From the NCBI GenBank assembly GCA_030746635.1, contig JASLMH010000035.1:1-33216 (forward strand): a stretch of DNA of 33,216 nt, in the 5' to 3' direction. The position numbers and the translations under genes are program-made. Source of the DNA: Alphaproteobacteria bacterium (lineage in GTDB: Bacteria > Pseudomonadota > Alphaproteobacteria > GCA-2731375). Positions 24,631-32,332 of this stretch are shown one piece after another (positions within the stretch are counted from its first letter, which is position 1; every line of letters begins with the position of its first letter). The notes beneath the pieces are model-generated. The model was not told the origin of the DNA and did not search any database. It saw only the letters and a list, made by a program, of their open reading frames with translations.

Positions 24631-25854
24631 ATGGCGGGCAAGGGGCAAATCGACACCGATCTGCTGATCATCGGCGGCGGCATGGTCGGCCTGGCGCAGG
24701 CCCTGGCGGTGGCCTCGGCCGGCCTGCGGGTGGTGGTGGTCGAACACCAGGACCCCGGGGCGCTGACCGGGGCAGGTCACGACGGGCGCGTCTCGTCGGT
24801 GTCCTATGGCTCGCACGCCCTGTTCGATCGCATCGGCGCCTGGCGGCACATGTCGTCGCGGGCGGGGGCGATCCGGGAAATCCGGGTGGCCGACGGCGGC
24901 GCGCCGCTGTTCCTGCATTTCGACCATCGCGACGTCGGCGACCGGCCCTTCGGCTACATGGTGGAGAACCGCCATATCCGCCTGGCCCTCGGCAAGGCCC
25001 TGGCCGATGCGCCCGACGTCACCCTGCTGGCCCCGGCCGAGGCCACCGAGGTGCGGCGGCAGCGGACCGGCGTCGTCGCCCGGCTGGCTGACGGCTGCGA
25101 GATCCGGGCGCCCCTGGTGGTCGGCGCCGAGGGGCGCCAATCACCGCTGCGCCGCCAGGCCGGCATCCGCTGCCTGTCCTGGCAGTACGGCCAGACCGCG
25201 ATCGTCACCACCCTGCGCCACCAATTGCCCCACCACGGCGTCGCCAACGAGTTGTTCCTAGCCCCCGGGCCGTTCGCCCTGCTGCCGATGCGCGGCAAAC
25301 GTTCGGCCCTGGTCTGGACCGAACGGCATGCCGACGTGCCGGCCCTCCTCGCCCTGGACGACGACGCCTTCGACGGCGAGATCATGGCCCGGGCCGGCGA
25401 TCATTGGGGCCGGATCCACTGCGATGCGCCGCGCTGGAGCTATCCCCTGGGTCTGCAGAACGCCGAACGCTACATCGATACCCGGCTGGCGCTGATCGGC
25501 GATGCCGCCCACGGCATGCACCCGGTTGCCGGCCAGGGTTTGAACCTGGGCCTGCGCGACGTCGCCGCCCTGGCCGAGGTGCTGGTCGACGCCGCCCGCC
25601 TGGGCCTGGACATCGGCGGCGACGAGGTGCTCCGCCGCTACCAGCGCTGGCGGCGGTTCGATGCCCTGACCATGCTGGTGATGACCGACGGCCTTGTGCG
25701 CCTGTTCTCCAACGACATCGCGCCCTTGCGCCTGGCCCGCATCCTCGGCCTCGGCCTGGTCGACCGCATCGGCCCGGCCAAGCGCTTCTTCGAACGCCAC
25801 GCCGCCGCCATCAGCGGCGATCTGCCGAAACTGATCCGCGGCGAGGCGCTTTAG
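24631..25854 (+). CDS. UbiH/UbiF/VisC-type FAD-dependent monooxygenase
   Basis: This 407-residue flavoprotein has the N-terminal Rossmann motif IIGGGMVGLAQALAVA (13-28), GHDGRVSSVSYGS (49-61), a GAEG segment (165-168; GADG in most relatives), and the FAD-ribityl motif GDAAHGMHPVAGQGLNLG (290-307). This is the class that hydroxylates the ubiquinone ring, so a role in ubiquinone synthesis is likely; which carbon it attacks cannot be told. The ATG at 24631 has TTGGAG very close upstream. Its last 4 bases overlap the convergent xthA gene. Confidence 0.9.
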   Translation: MAGKGQIDTDLLIIGGGMVGLAQALAVASAGLRVVVVEHQDPGALTGAGHDGRVSSVSYGSHALFDRIGAWRHMSSRAGAIREIRVADGGAPLFLHFDHRDVGDRPFGYMVENRHIRLALGKALADAPDVTLLAPAEATEVRRQRTGVVARLADGCEIRAPLVVGAEGRQSPLRRQAGIRCLSWQYGQTAIVTTLRHQLPHHGVANELFLAPGPFALLPMRGKRSALVWTERHADVPALLALDDDAFDGEIMARAGDHWGRIHCDAPRWSYPLGLQNAERYIDTRLALIGDAAHGMHPVAGQGLNLGLRDVAALAEVLVDAARLGLDIGGDEVLRRYQRWRRFDALTMLVMTDGLVRLFSNDIAPLRLARILGLGLVDRIGPAKRFFERHAAAISGDLPKLIRGEAL

Positions 25855-26657
25855 CTCAGGTTCAGTTCCGCCACCACCGGCGCGTGGTCCGAGGCCGGCT
25901 TGTAGCCGCGGACGTCCTTGGCAACTCCCGCAGATACCAGGCTGTCGCCCAACGCCGGGGTGACCCAGATGTGGTCCAGGCGCCGGCCCTTGTCGGCCTT
26001 GCGCCAGTCGGGCGAGCGGTAGCTCCACCAGGAATAGACCTTCTCGTCGGCTGGGATGAAGTGGCGGACGGCATCGCGCCAATCGTGGGAGGCGTACCAG
26101 CGAGCCATGTGCTCGACCTCGATCGGCGTGTGACTGACCACCCGGAGGAGCTGCTTGTGGTTCCAGACGTCGGTCTCCAGGGGCGCGACGTTGAGATCGC
26201 CGACCAGGATGAAGCGGTTGTTGCGCCGTTTGCGCCGTTTGAACCAGGCCGCCACCTCGGTCATGAAATCCAACTTGTGGCGGAACTTCGGATTGGCCTC
26301 CGCGTCCGGCTTGTCGCCGCCGGCCGGGACGTAGAAGTTGTGCAGTTCCTCGCCGCCCGGCAGGACGCACGAGAGGTGCCGGGCCTGGTCGACGCCGCAC
26401 CAGGTGTGCCGTTTGACCTTGGCCAGGGGCACCCGGGCGCGGGCGAAGATGGCGACGCCGTGATAGGCCTTCTGGCCGAACAGGGCATGGTGGACGTAGC
26501 CATGGTCCCGGAACGGCTCGAGGGGGAAGAGGTCGTCCATCACCTTGGTTTCCTGCAGGCACAGCACGTCCGGCGCCTGTTCGCTCAGGTAGCGGTCCAC
26601 GGCGTCCAGGTGGGCCCGGACCGAATTGACGTTCCAGGTGGCAATCGAAATTTTCAC
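25851..26657 (-). CDS. xthA: Exodeoxyribonuclease III
   Basis: The 268-residue enzyme of the exonuclease-endonuclease-phosphatase fold has ATWNVNS (6-12), Glu36 in LQETK, GDLNVAP with Asp154/Asn156, and the C-terminal SDHAP with Asp257/His258. It is the AP endonuclease/3'-repair nuclease of base excision repair. Length and motifs match XthA. The ATG at 26657 follows no strong ribosome binding site. In many alphaproteobacteria xthA follows lolA; here about 8 kb with glnK-amtB and other genes separates them. Confidence 0.93.
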   Translation of the reverse strand: MKISIATWNVNSVRAHLDAVDRYLSEQAPDVLCLQETKVMDDLFPLEPFRDHGYVHHALFGQKAYHGVAIFARARVPLAKVKRHTWCGVDQARHLSCVLPGGEELHNFYVPAGGDKPDAEANPKFRHKLDFMTEVAAWFKRRKRRNNRFILVGDLNVAPLETDVWNHKQLLRVVSHTPIEVEHMARWYASHDWRDAVRHFIPADEKVYSWWSYRSPDWRKADKGRRLDHIWVTPALGDSLVSAGVAKDVRGYKPASDHAPVVAELNLS

Positions 26658-26712
26658 CGCGTGCGACTCCCTGTGCGGTCCACGGATTGGCTGCTGACCC
26701 TTGGTTTCTTAA

Positions 26713-27399
26713 TCAGGCGCGGTAGCGGACCGACAGGGTGCCGACCCCGTCGACGCCGCCGTCCAGCCGATCGCCGGGTCCTACCGCCGCCACGCCTTCG
26801 GGCGTGCCGGTGAAGATCAGGTCGCCCGGGCACAGGCGGAACAGGCCCGAGAGATAGGCGATGGTCTCGGGGATGTTCCAGATCATGTGGGAGAGATCGC
26901 TGTCCTGGCGGCTCCCCTCGTTGACGGAGAGCCAGATCCGCCCCGAGCCTGGGTGGCCGATTTCGGCCGCCGGCCGGATGGCGCCGATCGGCGCCGACTG
27001 GTCGAAGCCCTTGCCGGTATCCCAGGGCCGGCCCTTGCTTTTCGCCTCGCCCTGCAGATCGCGCCGGGTCATGTCGAGGCCGACCGCATAGCCGAAGACA
27101 TGCTCCAGCGCCTCGGCCTCGGCGATGTCGGCGCCGCCCGCCGACAGGGCGACCACCAGTTCGATCTCGTGATGCAAATCGGCGGTGGCCGGCGGGTAGT
27201 CGATCTCGCTGCCGTCCGGGGTCACCGCGTCGGCCGGCTTCATGAAGAAGAACGGCGGCTCCCGGTCCGGGTCGTGGCCCATCTCGCGGGCATGGGCGGC
27301 GTAGTTGCGGCCGACGCAATAGATCCGCCGGACCGGGAAGGGATCGCCGCCAGCGACCGGTACGATGGGTTGCGCGGGCGGGTCGATGGCAAAGGCCAT
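26713..27399 (-). CDS. Fumarylacetoacetate hydrolase family protein (likely fumaryl-/maleylpyruvate hydrolase)
   Basis: The 228-residue protein has the FAH core: [17 protein letters not shown] (25-41), the metal-binding [10 protein letters not shown] with two Glu residues, Asp in [11 protein letters not shown], and the [14 protein letters not shown] loop. As the last gene of a unit with gentisate 1,2-dioxygenase, it most likely cleaves the ring-fission product (fumarylpyruvate after isomerisation, or maleylpyruvate directly) to pyruvate and fumarate or malate. AGGAG stands about 6 bases before the ATG at 27399. The upstream gene ends 22 bases before it. Confidence 0.9.
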   Translation of the reverse strand: MAFAIDPPAQPIVPVAGGDPFPVRRIYCVGRNYAAHAREMGHDPDREPPFFFMKPADAVTPDGSEIDYPPATADLHHEIELVVALSAGGADIAEAEALEHVFGYAVGLDMTRRDLQGEAKSKGRPWDTGKGFDQSAPIGAIRPAAEIGHPGSGRIWLSVNEGSRQDSDLSHMIWNIPETIAYLSGLFRLCPGDLIFTGTPEGVAAVGPGDRLDGGVDGVGTLSVRYRA

Positions 27400-27421
27400 G
27401 CGGTGCTCCTGATGGGTGAGG

Positions 27422-28021
27422 TCAAAACAGATGAAAGGTGGTGCCGACGACGCCGATCGGCCAGCGGCCGGATTCGAACAGCCGGTACTTCAAGGCGAAG
27501 GGATGGCGTTCCTGGTCCTCGTCCTCGGCCGCCAACACCAGCGCCGCCTGATAGACCGCCTGGGTGGCGGCACCCTCCAGGGCGCGGATCAGTTCCTCGT
27601 CCTCGATGCCGGCCGCCTCCGCCACCAGTTCCGCCGGTTCGGCGACGGCGGCGGCGGCCTGGCCGTGCAAATGCGTGAGGGCCAGGCTGACCGTGTCTTC
27701 GTCGGCGCGCAGGCAAGCTTCGGTCACCAGGGCGACCCGGGCCTGTTCCTCGGCCTCCCACCAGGTGGAGTTCCAATCCGGATTGGCGGCGGCGTCGGCC
27801 GCCTCCTCCCAATCGGCCACGGGGGCGATATGGGCGTCGGGGAAGCCCAAGCCGAACAGGTAGTCCTCGGCCAGCAACACCTCCCGTTCATCCAATTCCG
27901 CGCCCAGGGCGGTGAACCAGGGCACTTCGGTCAGCATGCGGGCGAGTTGCGAGACCGCCAGCAGGCCGGGATGGTCGCTCAATTCGGCTTCGTCGAGAAA
28001 CTGGAATTCGTTCGGGGTCAT
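27422..28021 (-). CDS. Conserved hypothetical protein in the gentisate operon
   Basis: I do not recognise this 199-residue protein. It is strongly acidic and Ala/Glu-rich, mostly helical by composition, without signal peptide or membrane helix. It has a Trp-rich centre ([13 protein letters not shown]) and a conserved-looking hydrophobic end ([20 protein letters not shown]). It lies 16 bases after the gentisate dioxygenase and 22 before the FAH hydrolase, so it is almost certainly co-transcribed. The window has no maleylpyruvate isomerase, so a role in that step or in enzyme maturation is conceivable but unsupported by motif. Confidence 0.75.
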   Translation of the reverse strand: MTPNEFQFLDEAELSDHPGLLAVSQLARMLTEVPWFTALGAELDEREVLLAEDYLFGLGFPDAHIAPVADWEEAADAAANPDWNSTWWEAEEQARVALVTEACLRADEDTVSLALTHLHGQAAAAVAEPAELVAEAAGIEDEELIRALEGAATQAVYQAALVLAAEDEDQERHPFALKYRLFESGRWPIGVVGTTFHLF

Positions 28022-28037
28022 GATCAGGCCAGCTCGA

Positions 28038-29075
28038 TCAGTGATTGCCGCGGTCTTCCCGCCACAGGCCCAGTTTCTCCTGGATCGGCCGATCGGAAAA
28101 ACTGAACAATACGGCGTCCGCGTCGACCTCGTGCCGGTGCCGCTGCCAGCTTGGTATCACGAAGGTATCGCGCGGTCCCCATTCGAGTATCTCGTCGCCG
28201 ACATGGCTGCGGCCCCGGCCCTCGACCACGCTATAGACCATGCCGTCGGTCGAGCGATAGGGCGCCGTGGCCAGGCCGGTGGGCAGCAGTTGCATGAAGG
28301 TGGCCATGGTCGGCATGGCGTAGTCGCCGGTGACCGGGTTGACGTAGCGCATCTTCAGGCCGTGGCAAGGGTCCCATTCCTCGGTCCGGCGCATTTTCTC
28401 CAGGGCCTCGCGGGTGCGCTCGTAGGGGTAGTTGAAGACCGGCGAGGTCGGCGCCGATCGTTCGTAGCCCATGGGCAGCAGGCCGGCGCCATAACGGGCC
28501 TGGGCATCGCCGGTGGGGCGCGACAGGGGCTGGCTGTCCTGGTCCAGATCCTCGGCGAAGCTGGCCTCGAAAAAGCCGACGATGGGGATATCCAGGCCAT
28601 CCAGCCAGACCATGGGCTCCGCCGACTCGTTGCCGTGGTCGTGCCAGGTCCAGGACGGGGTGATGACGAAATCGCCCGGCTGCATGACGGTCTTCTCGCC
28701 CTCCACGGCGGTGTAGGCGCCATGGCCCTCGACGATGAAGCGCAGGGCGGATTGGCTGTGCCGGTGCGCCGGCGCCACCTCGCCGGGCAGGATCAGTTGC
28801 AGGCCGGCATACAGGGTGTTGGTGATCCTGGACTGCCCGGGCAGGCCCGGGTTCTCCAGGATCAGCACCCGGCGCACCGCTTCCTTGGCGGAGATCAGGC
28901 CACCGGATTCCAGGATGAAGGGACGGATGTCGTCATAGCGCCAGAGCGCCGGTCGGGCCCGGCTTTCCGGTTGCGCCGAGATCAGGTCGGCGAACACCTC
29001 CCACAGTGGTGTGAGGTTGCTGCCGGCGATGCGGTCGTAGAACGCCTGGCGCTGTTCGTTCGCGGTCATCGCCAT
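28038..29075 (-). CDS. Gentisate 1,2-dioxygenase
   Basis: The 345-residue bicupin has the first metal site in PAHRHSQSALRF (His104, His106) and HDHGNE (His145/His147), and a second cupin around VVEGRGRSHVGDE and PSWQRHRHEVDAD. Length and motifs fit gentisate 1,2-dioxygenase, the Fe(II) enzyme that opens gentisate between C1 and C2 to maleylpyruvate. I chose the ATG at 29075, with GAGG 5 bases upstream; the frame is open further but without family-like sequence. It is the second gene of the cluster, 28 bases after the reductase. Confidence 0.9.
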   Translation of the reverse strand: MAMTANEQRQAFYDRIAGSNLTPLWEVFADLISAQPESRARPALWRYDDIRPFILESGGLISAKEAVRRVLILENPGLPGQSRITNTLYAGLQLILPGEVAPAHRHSQSALRFIVEGHGAYTAVEGEKTVMQPGDFVITPSWTWHDHGNESAEPMVWLDGLDIPIVGFFEASFAEDLDQDSQPLSRPTGDAQARYGAGLLPMGYERSAPTSPVFNYPYERTREALEKMRRTEEWDPCHGLKMRYVNPVTGDYAMPTMATFMQLLPTGLATAPYRSTDGMVYSVVEGRGRSHVGDEILEWGPRDTFVIPSWQRHRHEVDADAVLFSFSDRPIQEKLGLWREDRGNH

Positions 29076-29103
29076 AGCGACCTCATGCCGACCCGCCGAC
29101 GCA

Positions 29104-30132
29104 TCAGGCGGACCTGTCCCCGTCGGCCAGTTCGTGCGCCATGTAGAACGGATCGGCGTGCAGATCCCCCTCCCGCAGGCCAAGGCGTCCGGCCAGCGCC
29201 CGCACCGCCTCGACCATCGGCGGCGGCCCGGCGGCGTAGACCTTGCAGCCATCCAGATCGTTCAGATCCTCGGCCATGACGTCGGCCAACATGCCCTGAC
29301 GCCTTTCGGTCGGCCCGCTCGCCTCCGACAGCACCGGTTGGAAGGTCAGGTTGTCGTGGCGCCGGGCCAGGTCCTGGAAATGCTCGACCAGGTAGAGGTC
29401 GGCCTCGTCCCGGGCGCCGAAGTACAGGCTGATCGGCTGCAACATCCCCATGGCCAGGGCCGTTTCGACGATCGATTTGATCGGCGCCAGGCCCGAGCCG
29501 CCGGCGGCGGCGGCGATCGGTCCGGTGTGCAGATCGCGCAGATAGGCCAGGCCCATCGGCCCCGACAACCGGACCTTGTCCCCGACCCGCAACTCGGCGT
29601 GCACGAAGGGGCTGACCACGCCGCCGTCGATGGCCCGGATGTGGAATTCCAGGTCCGCCTGGTCCGTCCGGTTGGCCATGGAAAAATCCCTGGGCGGCAG
29701 GTCGCCGAATGACAGGGCGGCATACTGCCCGGCCGAGAAGCTGAAGGGGCCGCCGGCCTCCACCGACAGGCAAACGACCGTGATGTCGTGGGTCGCCCGC
29801 TCCAGCGCGCCGACCCGGCAGCTCAACTCGCGCAGCGGATGCTGCACGGTTTCATCCAATTCCAGCCAGGCCACCTGGCAATCGGCCAAAGGCAGGGAAC
29901 TGCAGGCCAGGATTTCGCCGCGATCCCGTTCCTCGTCGGTCAAGGCGAATTCGGAATACTCGGTCAGTTCCACCTCGCCGGCCAGCAGGCGCGATTTGCA
30001 GGAACCGCAATTGCCCGACTGGCAGCCGAACGGATAGTCGATCCCGGCGGCCAGCGCCGCCTCCAGGATGGTTTCCTCGTCGCCGACCTCGATGCTGCGG
30101 TCGGCCTGTTGAATGTTGACACGATGAGCCAC
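29104..30132 (-). CDS. [2Fe-2S] ferredoxin-NAD(P)H reductase of a ring-hydroxylating oxygenase (NagAa-like)
   Basis: This 342-residue two-module electron carrier has a plant-type [2Fe-2S] domain with Cys37, Cys42, Cys45 and Cys77. A ferredoxin-NADP reductase module follows, with the FAD-binding RDFSMAN near residue 150, the NAD-binding GGSGLAPIKSI, and YAAGPPPMVEAV near the end. Such reductases serve Rieske oxygenases; in gentisate pathways the partner is salicylate 5-hydroxylase, but no oxygenase gene is in the window. The GTG at 30132 has AAGGGGA about 11 bases upstream. It leads the operon and sits downstream of a structured RNA element. Confidence 0.88.
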   Translation of the reverse strand: MAHRVNIQQADRSIEVGDEETILEAALAAGIDYPFGCQSGNCGSCKSRLLAGEVELTEYSEFALTDEERDRGEILACSSLPLADCQVAWLELDETVQHPLRELSCRVGALERATHDITVVCLSVEAGGPFSFSAGQYAALSFGDLPPRDFSMANRTDQADLEFHIRAIDGGVVSPFVHAELRVGDKVRLSGPMGLAYLRDLHTGPIAAAAGGSGLAPIKSIVETALAMGMLQPISLYFGARDEADLYLVEHFQDLARRHDNLTFQPVLSEASGPTERRQGMLADVMAEDLNDLDGCKVYAAGPPPMVEAVRALAGRLGLREGDLHADPFYMAHELADGDRSA

Positions 30133-30230
30133 GGAAGCCGCGTTCCCCTTGCTATCCCCGTCGCGGCTACTCTATGGGCGTCGAGGCGTTAGTGGCAAGC
30201 GGTCAGGGCGGCATTGCCCGGGACAATAAG

Positions 30231-30359
30231 GAAGCGCCCGGATAGGGGGATAACCCGGGCGCTTCTCCGCTCCTTGGAGCGGTTCGTACTGGATGGATCC
30301 AAACCCGTACGAGGGCTGTGACCTTGACCTGGTGAACCCGGGTCGACGGCACTCAACCC
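30231..30359 (-). ncRNA. Structured RNA, candidate riboswitch/attenuator or small RNA
   Basis: Five helices can form in the minus-strand RNA. P1 is GGGTT+GTG with CAC+AGCCC (30350-30359 with 30313-30320). P2 is GACCCGG-GTTCA-CCAGGTC (30326-30344). P3 is TCGTAC...GTACGA (30284-30312), P4 is CCGCTCC-AA-GGAGCGG (30267-30282), and P5 is a perfect 11-bp GC-rich stem (30231-30241 with 30255-30265) followed by CTTATTGT. A TTATAT box (30372-30367) would put transcription start next to P1. P5 looks like a terminator or the switch of an expression platform about 100 bases before the reductase gene. I do not match it to a known RNA family, and the plus strand could fold alike. Confidence 0.42.
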
Positions 30360-30397
30360 ATGCTGCATATAAGCACAGGGGAATATAAAAAGCACCC

Positions 30398-30430
30398 TAA
30401 AATCGGCGTAAAACTGCCAACTGCGCCGAT
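30398..30430 (-). terminator. Rho-independent terminator of the RraA-like gene
   Basis: On the minus strand ATCGGCG (30430-30424), a 15-base loop, then CGCCGAT (30408-30402) ends in TTTTAGG, 24 bases after the RraA-like stop codon. A 7-bp perfect stem plus short T-run is a plausible terminator and implies that the reductase operon has its own promoter. Confidence 0.6.
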
Positions 30431-30453
30431 ATGTCACAGGCCGATCACGGCAG

Positions 30454-31176
30454 CTAGAAATCGTCCGGTTCGCCGGCGTCGACCCAACGGCGGTAGGCCT
30501 CGGTGGTTTCCGCCGACGGCGGGTAGAGACCGGGCAAGGCTTCGCCATGGGCCAGTCGGCGGTGGATGTAGCCTTCGATATGGTCCTGCGCCAAGCCGCC
30601 CTCGGCCACCTCTTCCGCCAGGCCGGCGGGCACCACGACCACGCCCTCGCCATCGCCGACCACGATATCGCCGGGGAACACGGTGACCCCGCCGACGGCG
30701 ACCGGGCATTGGCCGTCGACGATCATCAGCTTGGCGAAACTGGGCGGCGGTGCCGGGCCGCCGGCGAACATCGGCAATTCCATGGCCGCGATCTCGGCCA
30801 GATCCCGCATGCCGCCGTCCGTCACCACGCCGGCGATGCCACGTTGTTTCAGGCGCATCGCCAAATTTCCGCCCAGCATGCCGACGTCGCGCCGGCCGTT
30901 GCCGTCCAGCATCAGGACCGCCCCCGCCGGCATGCTCTCGACCGCCGGCCGCATCCGGTTATCGGGATGATCCAGATGTTGCCGCGGCAGCAGATCCTCG
31001 CGCAGGGGCAGGTAGCGGAGGGTGTAGGCTGGCCCGGCAAAGCGGCAAGACTTGGGATTCACCGGCGCCACGCCACGGATCGACGCGTTGAACAAGCCAT
31101 GGTTCTGCATCAATTGGGTGGTCAGCGTGGCGGTACCGACCCGGCCGATCTTGTCCAGCAATGCCGTCACGATCAT
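30454..31176 (-). CDS. RraA-family protein (oxaloacetate decarboxylase/HMG-aldolase-like)
   Basis: The 240-residue protein has the RraA fold marks GGN (102-104) and TDGGMRD with Asp120, Arg124 and Asp125, which in the class II pyruvate aldolases of this family bind Mg and pyruvate. Many are annotated as ribonuclease activity regulators, but outside gammaproteobacteria an aldolase/decarboxylase role is more likely, and the gentisate context, which yields pyruvate and C4 acids, agrees. The ATG at 31176 has AAGGAG only 2 bases before it; a GTG at 31170 would sit at the ideal 8 bases, so the true start may be there. Confidence 0.85.
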   Translation of the reverse strand: MIVTALLDKIGRVGTATLTTQLMQNHGLFNASIRGVAPVNPKSCRFAGPAYTLRYLPLREDLLPRQHLDHPDNRMRPAVESMPAGAVLMLDGNGRRDVGMLGGNLAMRLKQRGIAGVVTDGGMRDLAEIAAMELPMFAGGPAPPPSFAKLMIVDGQCPVAVGGVTVFPGDIVVGDGEGVVVVPAGLAEEVAEGGLAQDHIEGYIHRRLAHGEALPGLYPPSAETTEAYRRWVDAGEPDDF

Positions 31177-31297
31177 TACTCCTTCAATTACCCATGGCCG
31201 ACACTGAAACAGATCGCCGGCCGACTGACAAATTGGCGCCCGGGTCGGGGAAATTCGCTTTCAGCGGGCGGCAAAGTGACATAGCCTTCGCCGCGAT
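31177..31297. promoter_or_regulatory. Divergent promoter region between RraA-like and MarR genes
   Basis: This 121-base spacer must drive both genes. On the minus strand a TTGTCA (31231-31226) could be a -35 element, with no good -10. GAAA-N5-TTTC at 31250-31262 is a weak inverted repeat that might bind the MarR dimer. I see no stronger operator. Confidence 0.25.
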
Positions 31298-31792
31298 ATG
31301 AGTATCGACAAGGACAACGATGGCGCGCCGGCCTCTCCGGCGGCGAGCCGCCCGCCGCCGCCGGCGGTGAACTACGACATGCTGCCGACGCTGATCGGCT
31401 ACAACCTGCGCCGCGCCCATACCGTGGTGTTCCAGGATTTCGCCGAGGCGCTGGCGGATTGCAACATCACGCCGGGCCAGTTCGGGGTGCTGGTGCTGAT
31501 CGACGCCAACCCCGGCCTGAACCAGACCCGCCTGGGCAATGCCCTGGGGATCGATCGCTCGACGGTGGTGGCGGTGATCGATCGCCTGGAGGGGCGCGGC
31601 CTGGTGGAGCGGGCGCCGGCGCCGGCCGACCGCCGCTCCTACGCCCTGCGGCTGTCGGACCAGGGCACCGAGTTGCTGGCCCGCGGCCGCGGCCTGGTGC
31701 GGGAGCATGAGGGCCGTATCGCCGAGGGCCTAACGGAGGAGGAGCAGCGCCTGCTGGTCGATCTCCTCCGCCGGCTGAGCAACGAAGGCTGA
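31298..31792 (+). CDS. MarR family transcriptional regulator
   Basis: The 164-residue protein has a disordered Pro-rich N-terminus (1-22) and then a MarR winged helix. The dimer helix is around 26-55, the helix-turn-helix lies in QTRLGNALGIDRSTVVAVIDRLEGRGLV, and the wing has the family D-R-R (PADRRSYALRLSDQG). MarR proteins are dimeric repressors released by small aromatic ligands. Facing the RraA-like and gentisate genes, it probably controls this cluster in response to gentisate, salicylate or a related compound; that is inferred. The last codon is 9 bases from the convergent GNAT gene. Confidence 0.9.
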   Translation: MSIDKDNDGAPASPAASRPPPPAVNYDMLPTLIGYNLRRAHTVVFQDFAEALADCNITPGQFGVLVLIDANPGLNQTRLGNALGIDRSTVVAVIDRLEGRGLVERAPAPADRRSYALRLSDQGTELLARGRGLVREHEGRIAEGLTEEEQRLLVDLLRRLSNEG

Positions 31793-31801
31793 CGGTCGGT
31801 A

Positions 31802-32332
31802 TTATTCCGGGCTGCTTTCGCTGCCCTCGCCCAGAGCCCGCTGCATCAGGATTGAATCCAGCCAGCGGCCGAATTTCCAGCCGATGGCGTCGATGGTGCC
31901 GACCCGGCGGAAGCCCATCTTTTCGTGAAAGCGGATCGAGGCGTGGCTGTCGCGGTCGCCGATCACCGCGATCATCTGCCGCCGACCGTCGGCGACACAG
32001 CGGTCGATCACCCGATGCAGCAGCAACTGGGCGATCCCCTGGCCATGGAAGTCCGGGTGCAGATAGATCGAATTCTCCACCGTGAAGCGATAGGCCGGGC
32101 GGAAGCGATAGGGCCCGGCATAGGCATAACCGGCGATCTGCCCATCCTGTTCGGCCACCACGTAGGGGTAACCGGCCGCCAGCACCTGGTCGCGCCGTGC
32201 CGTCAGCTCCGCCGTATCGGGTGGCCGCAGTTCCCACGAGGCGGTGCCGTGCAGGACATCGTGGGCATAGATCGCCTGGATCGCCGGCATGTCGCCATCG
32301 GCGACATCCCGGATCAGGGTGGTCGGGGTCAC
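31802..32332 (-). CDS. GNAT N-acetyltransferase, phosphinothricin acetyltransferase-like
   Basis: The 176-residue protein has the GNAT fold with the acetyl-CoA P-loop HGQGIAQLLLHRV near 92-104, a start of the type IRDVADGDMPAIQAIYAHDV, and a C-terminal HEKMGFRRVGTIDAIGWKFG. This is the pattern of the Pat/MnaT subgroup, which acetylates phosphinothricin, methionine sulfone or similar amino-acid analogues. The start is GTG at 32332, overlapping the TGA of the upstream amidotransferase-family gene as GTGA, so the two are coupled. No further specificity can be read. Confidence 0.88.
   Translation of the reverse strand: MTPTTLIRDVADGDMPAIQAIYAHDVLHGTASWELRPPDTAELTARRDQVLAAGYPYVVAEQDGQIAGYAYAGPYRFRPAYRFTVENSIYLHPDFHGQGIAQLLLHRVIDRCVADGRRQMIAVIGDRDSHASIRFHEKMGFRRVGTIDAIGWKFGRWLDSILMQRALGEGSESSPE

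Larger units (their letters stand above)
30133..30453 (-). promoter_or_regulatory. Gene-free 321-base spacer: RraA-gene terminator, promoter, structured leader
   Basis: No reading frame here looks coding. From the minus-strand 5' side it holds a terminator-like hairpin after the RraA-like gene, an A+T-rich promoter-like stretch with TATATT and TTATAT (about 30367-30390), a block of five hairpins (30231-30359), and about 100 bases of plain leader before the reductase GTG. Confidence 0.55.

Noticed and set aside
30231-30359. 6S RNA or signal-recognition-particle RNA
   Set aside because: A stretch resembles a 6S segment, but the block folds as separate hairpins rather than one long rod, and the SRP GGAA-loop is absent.
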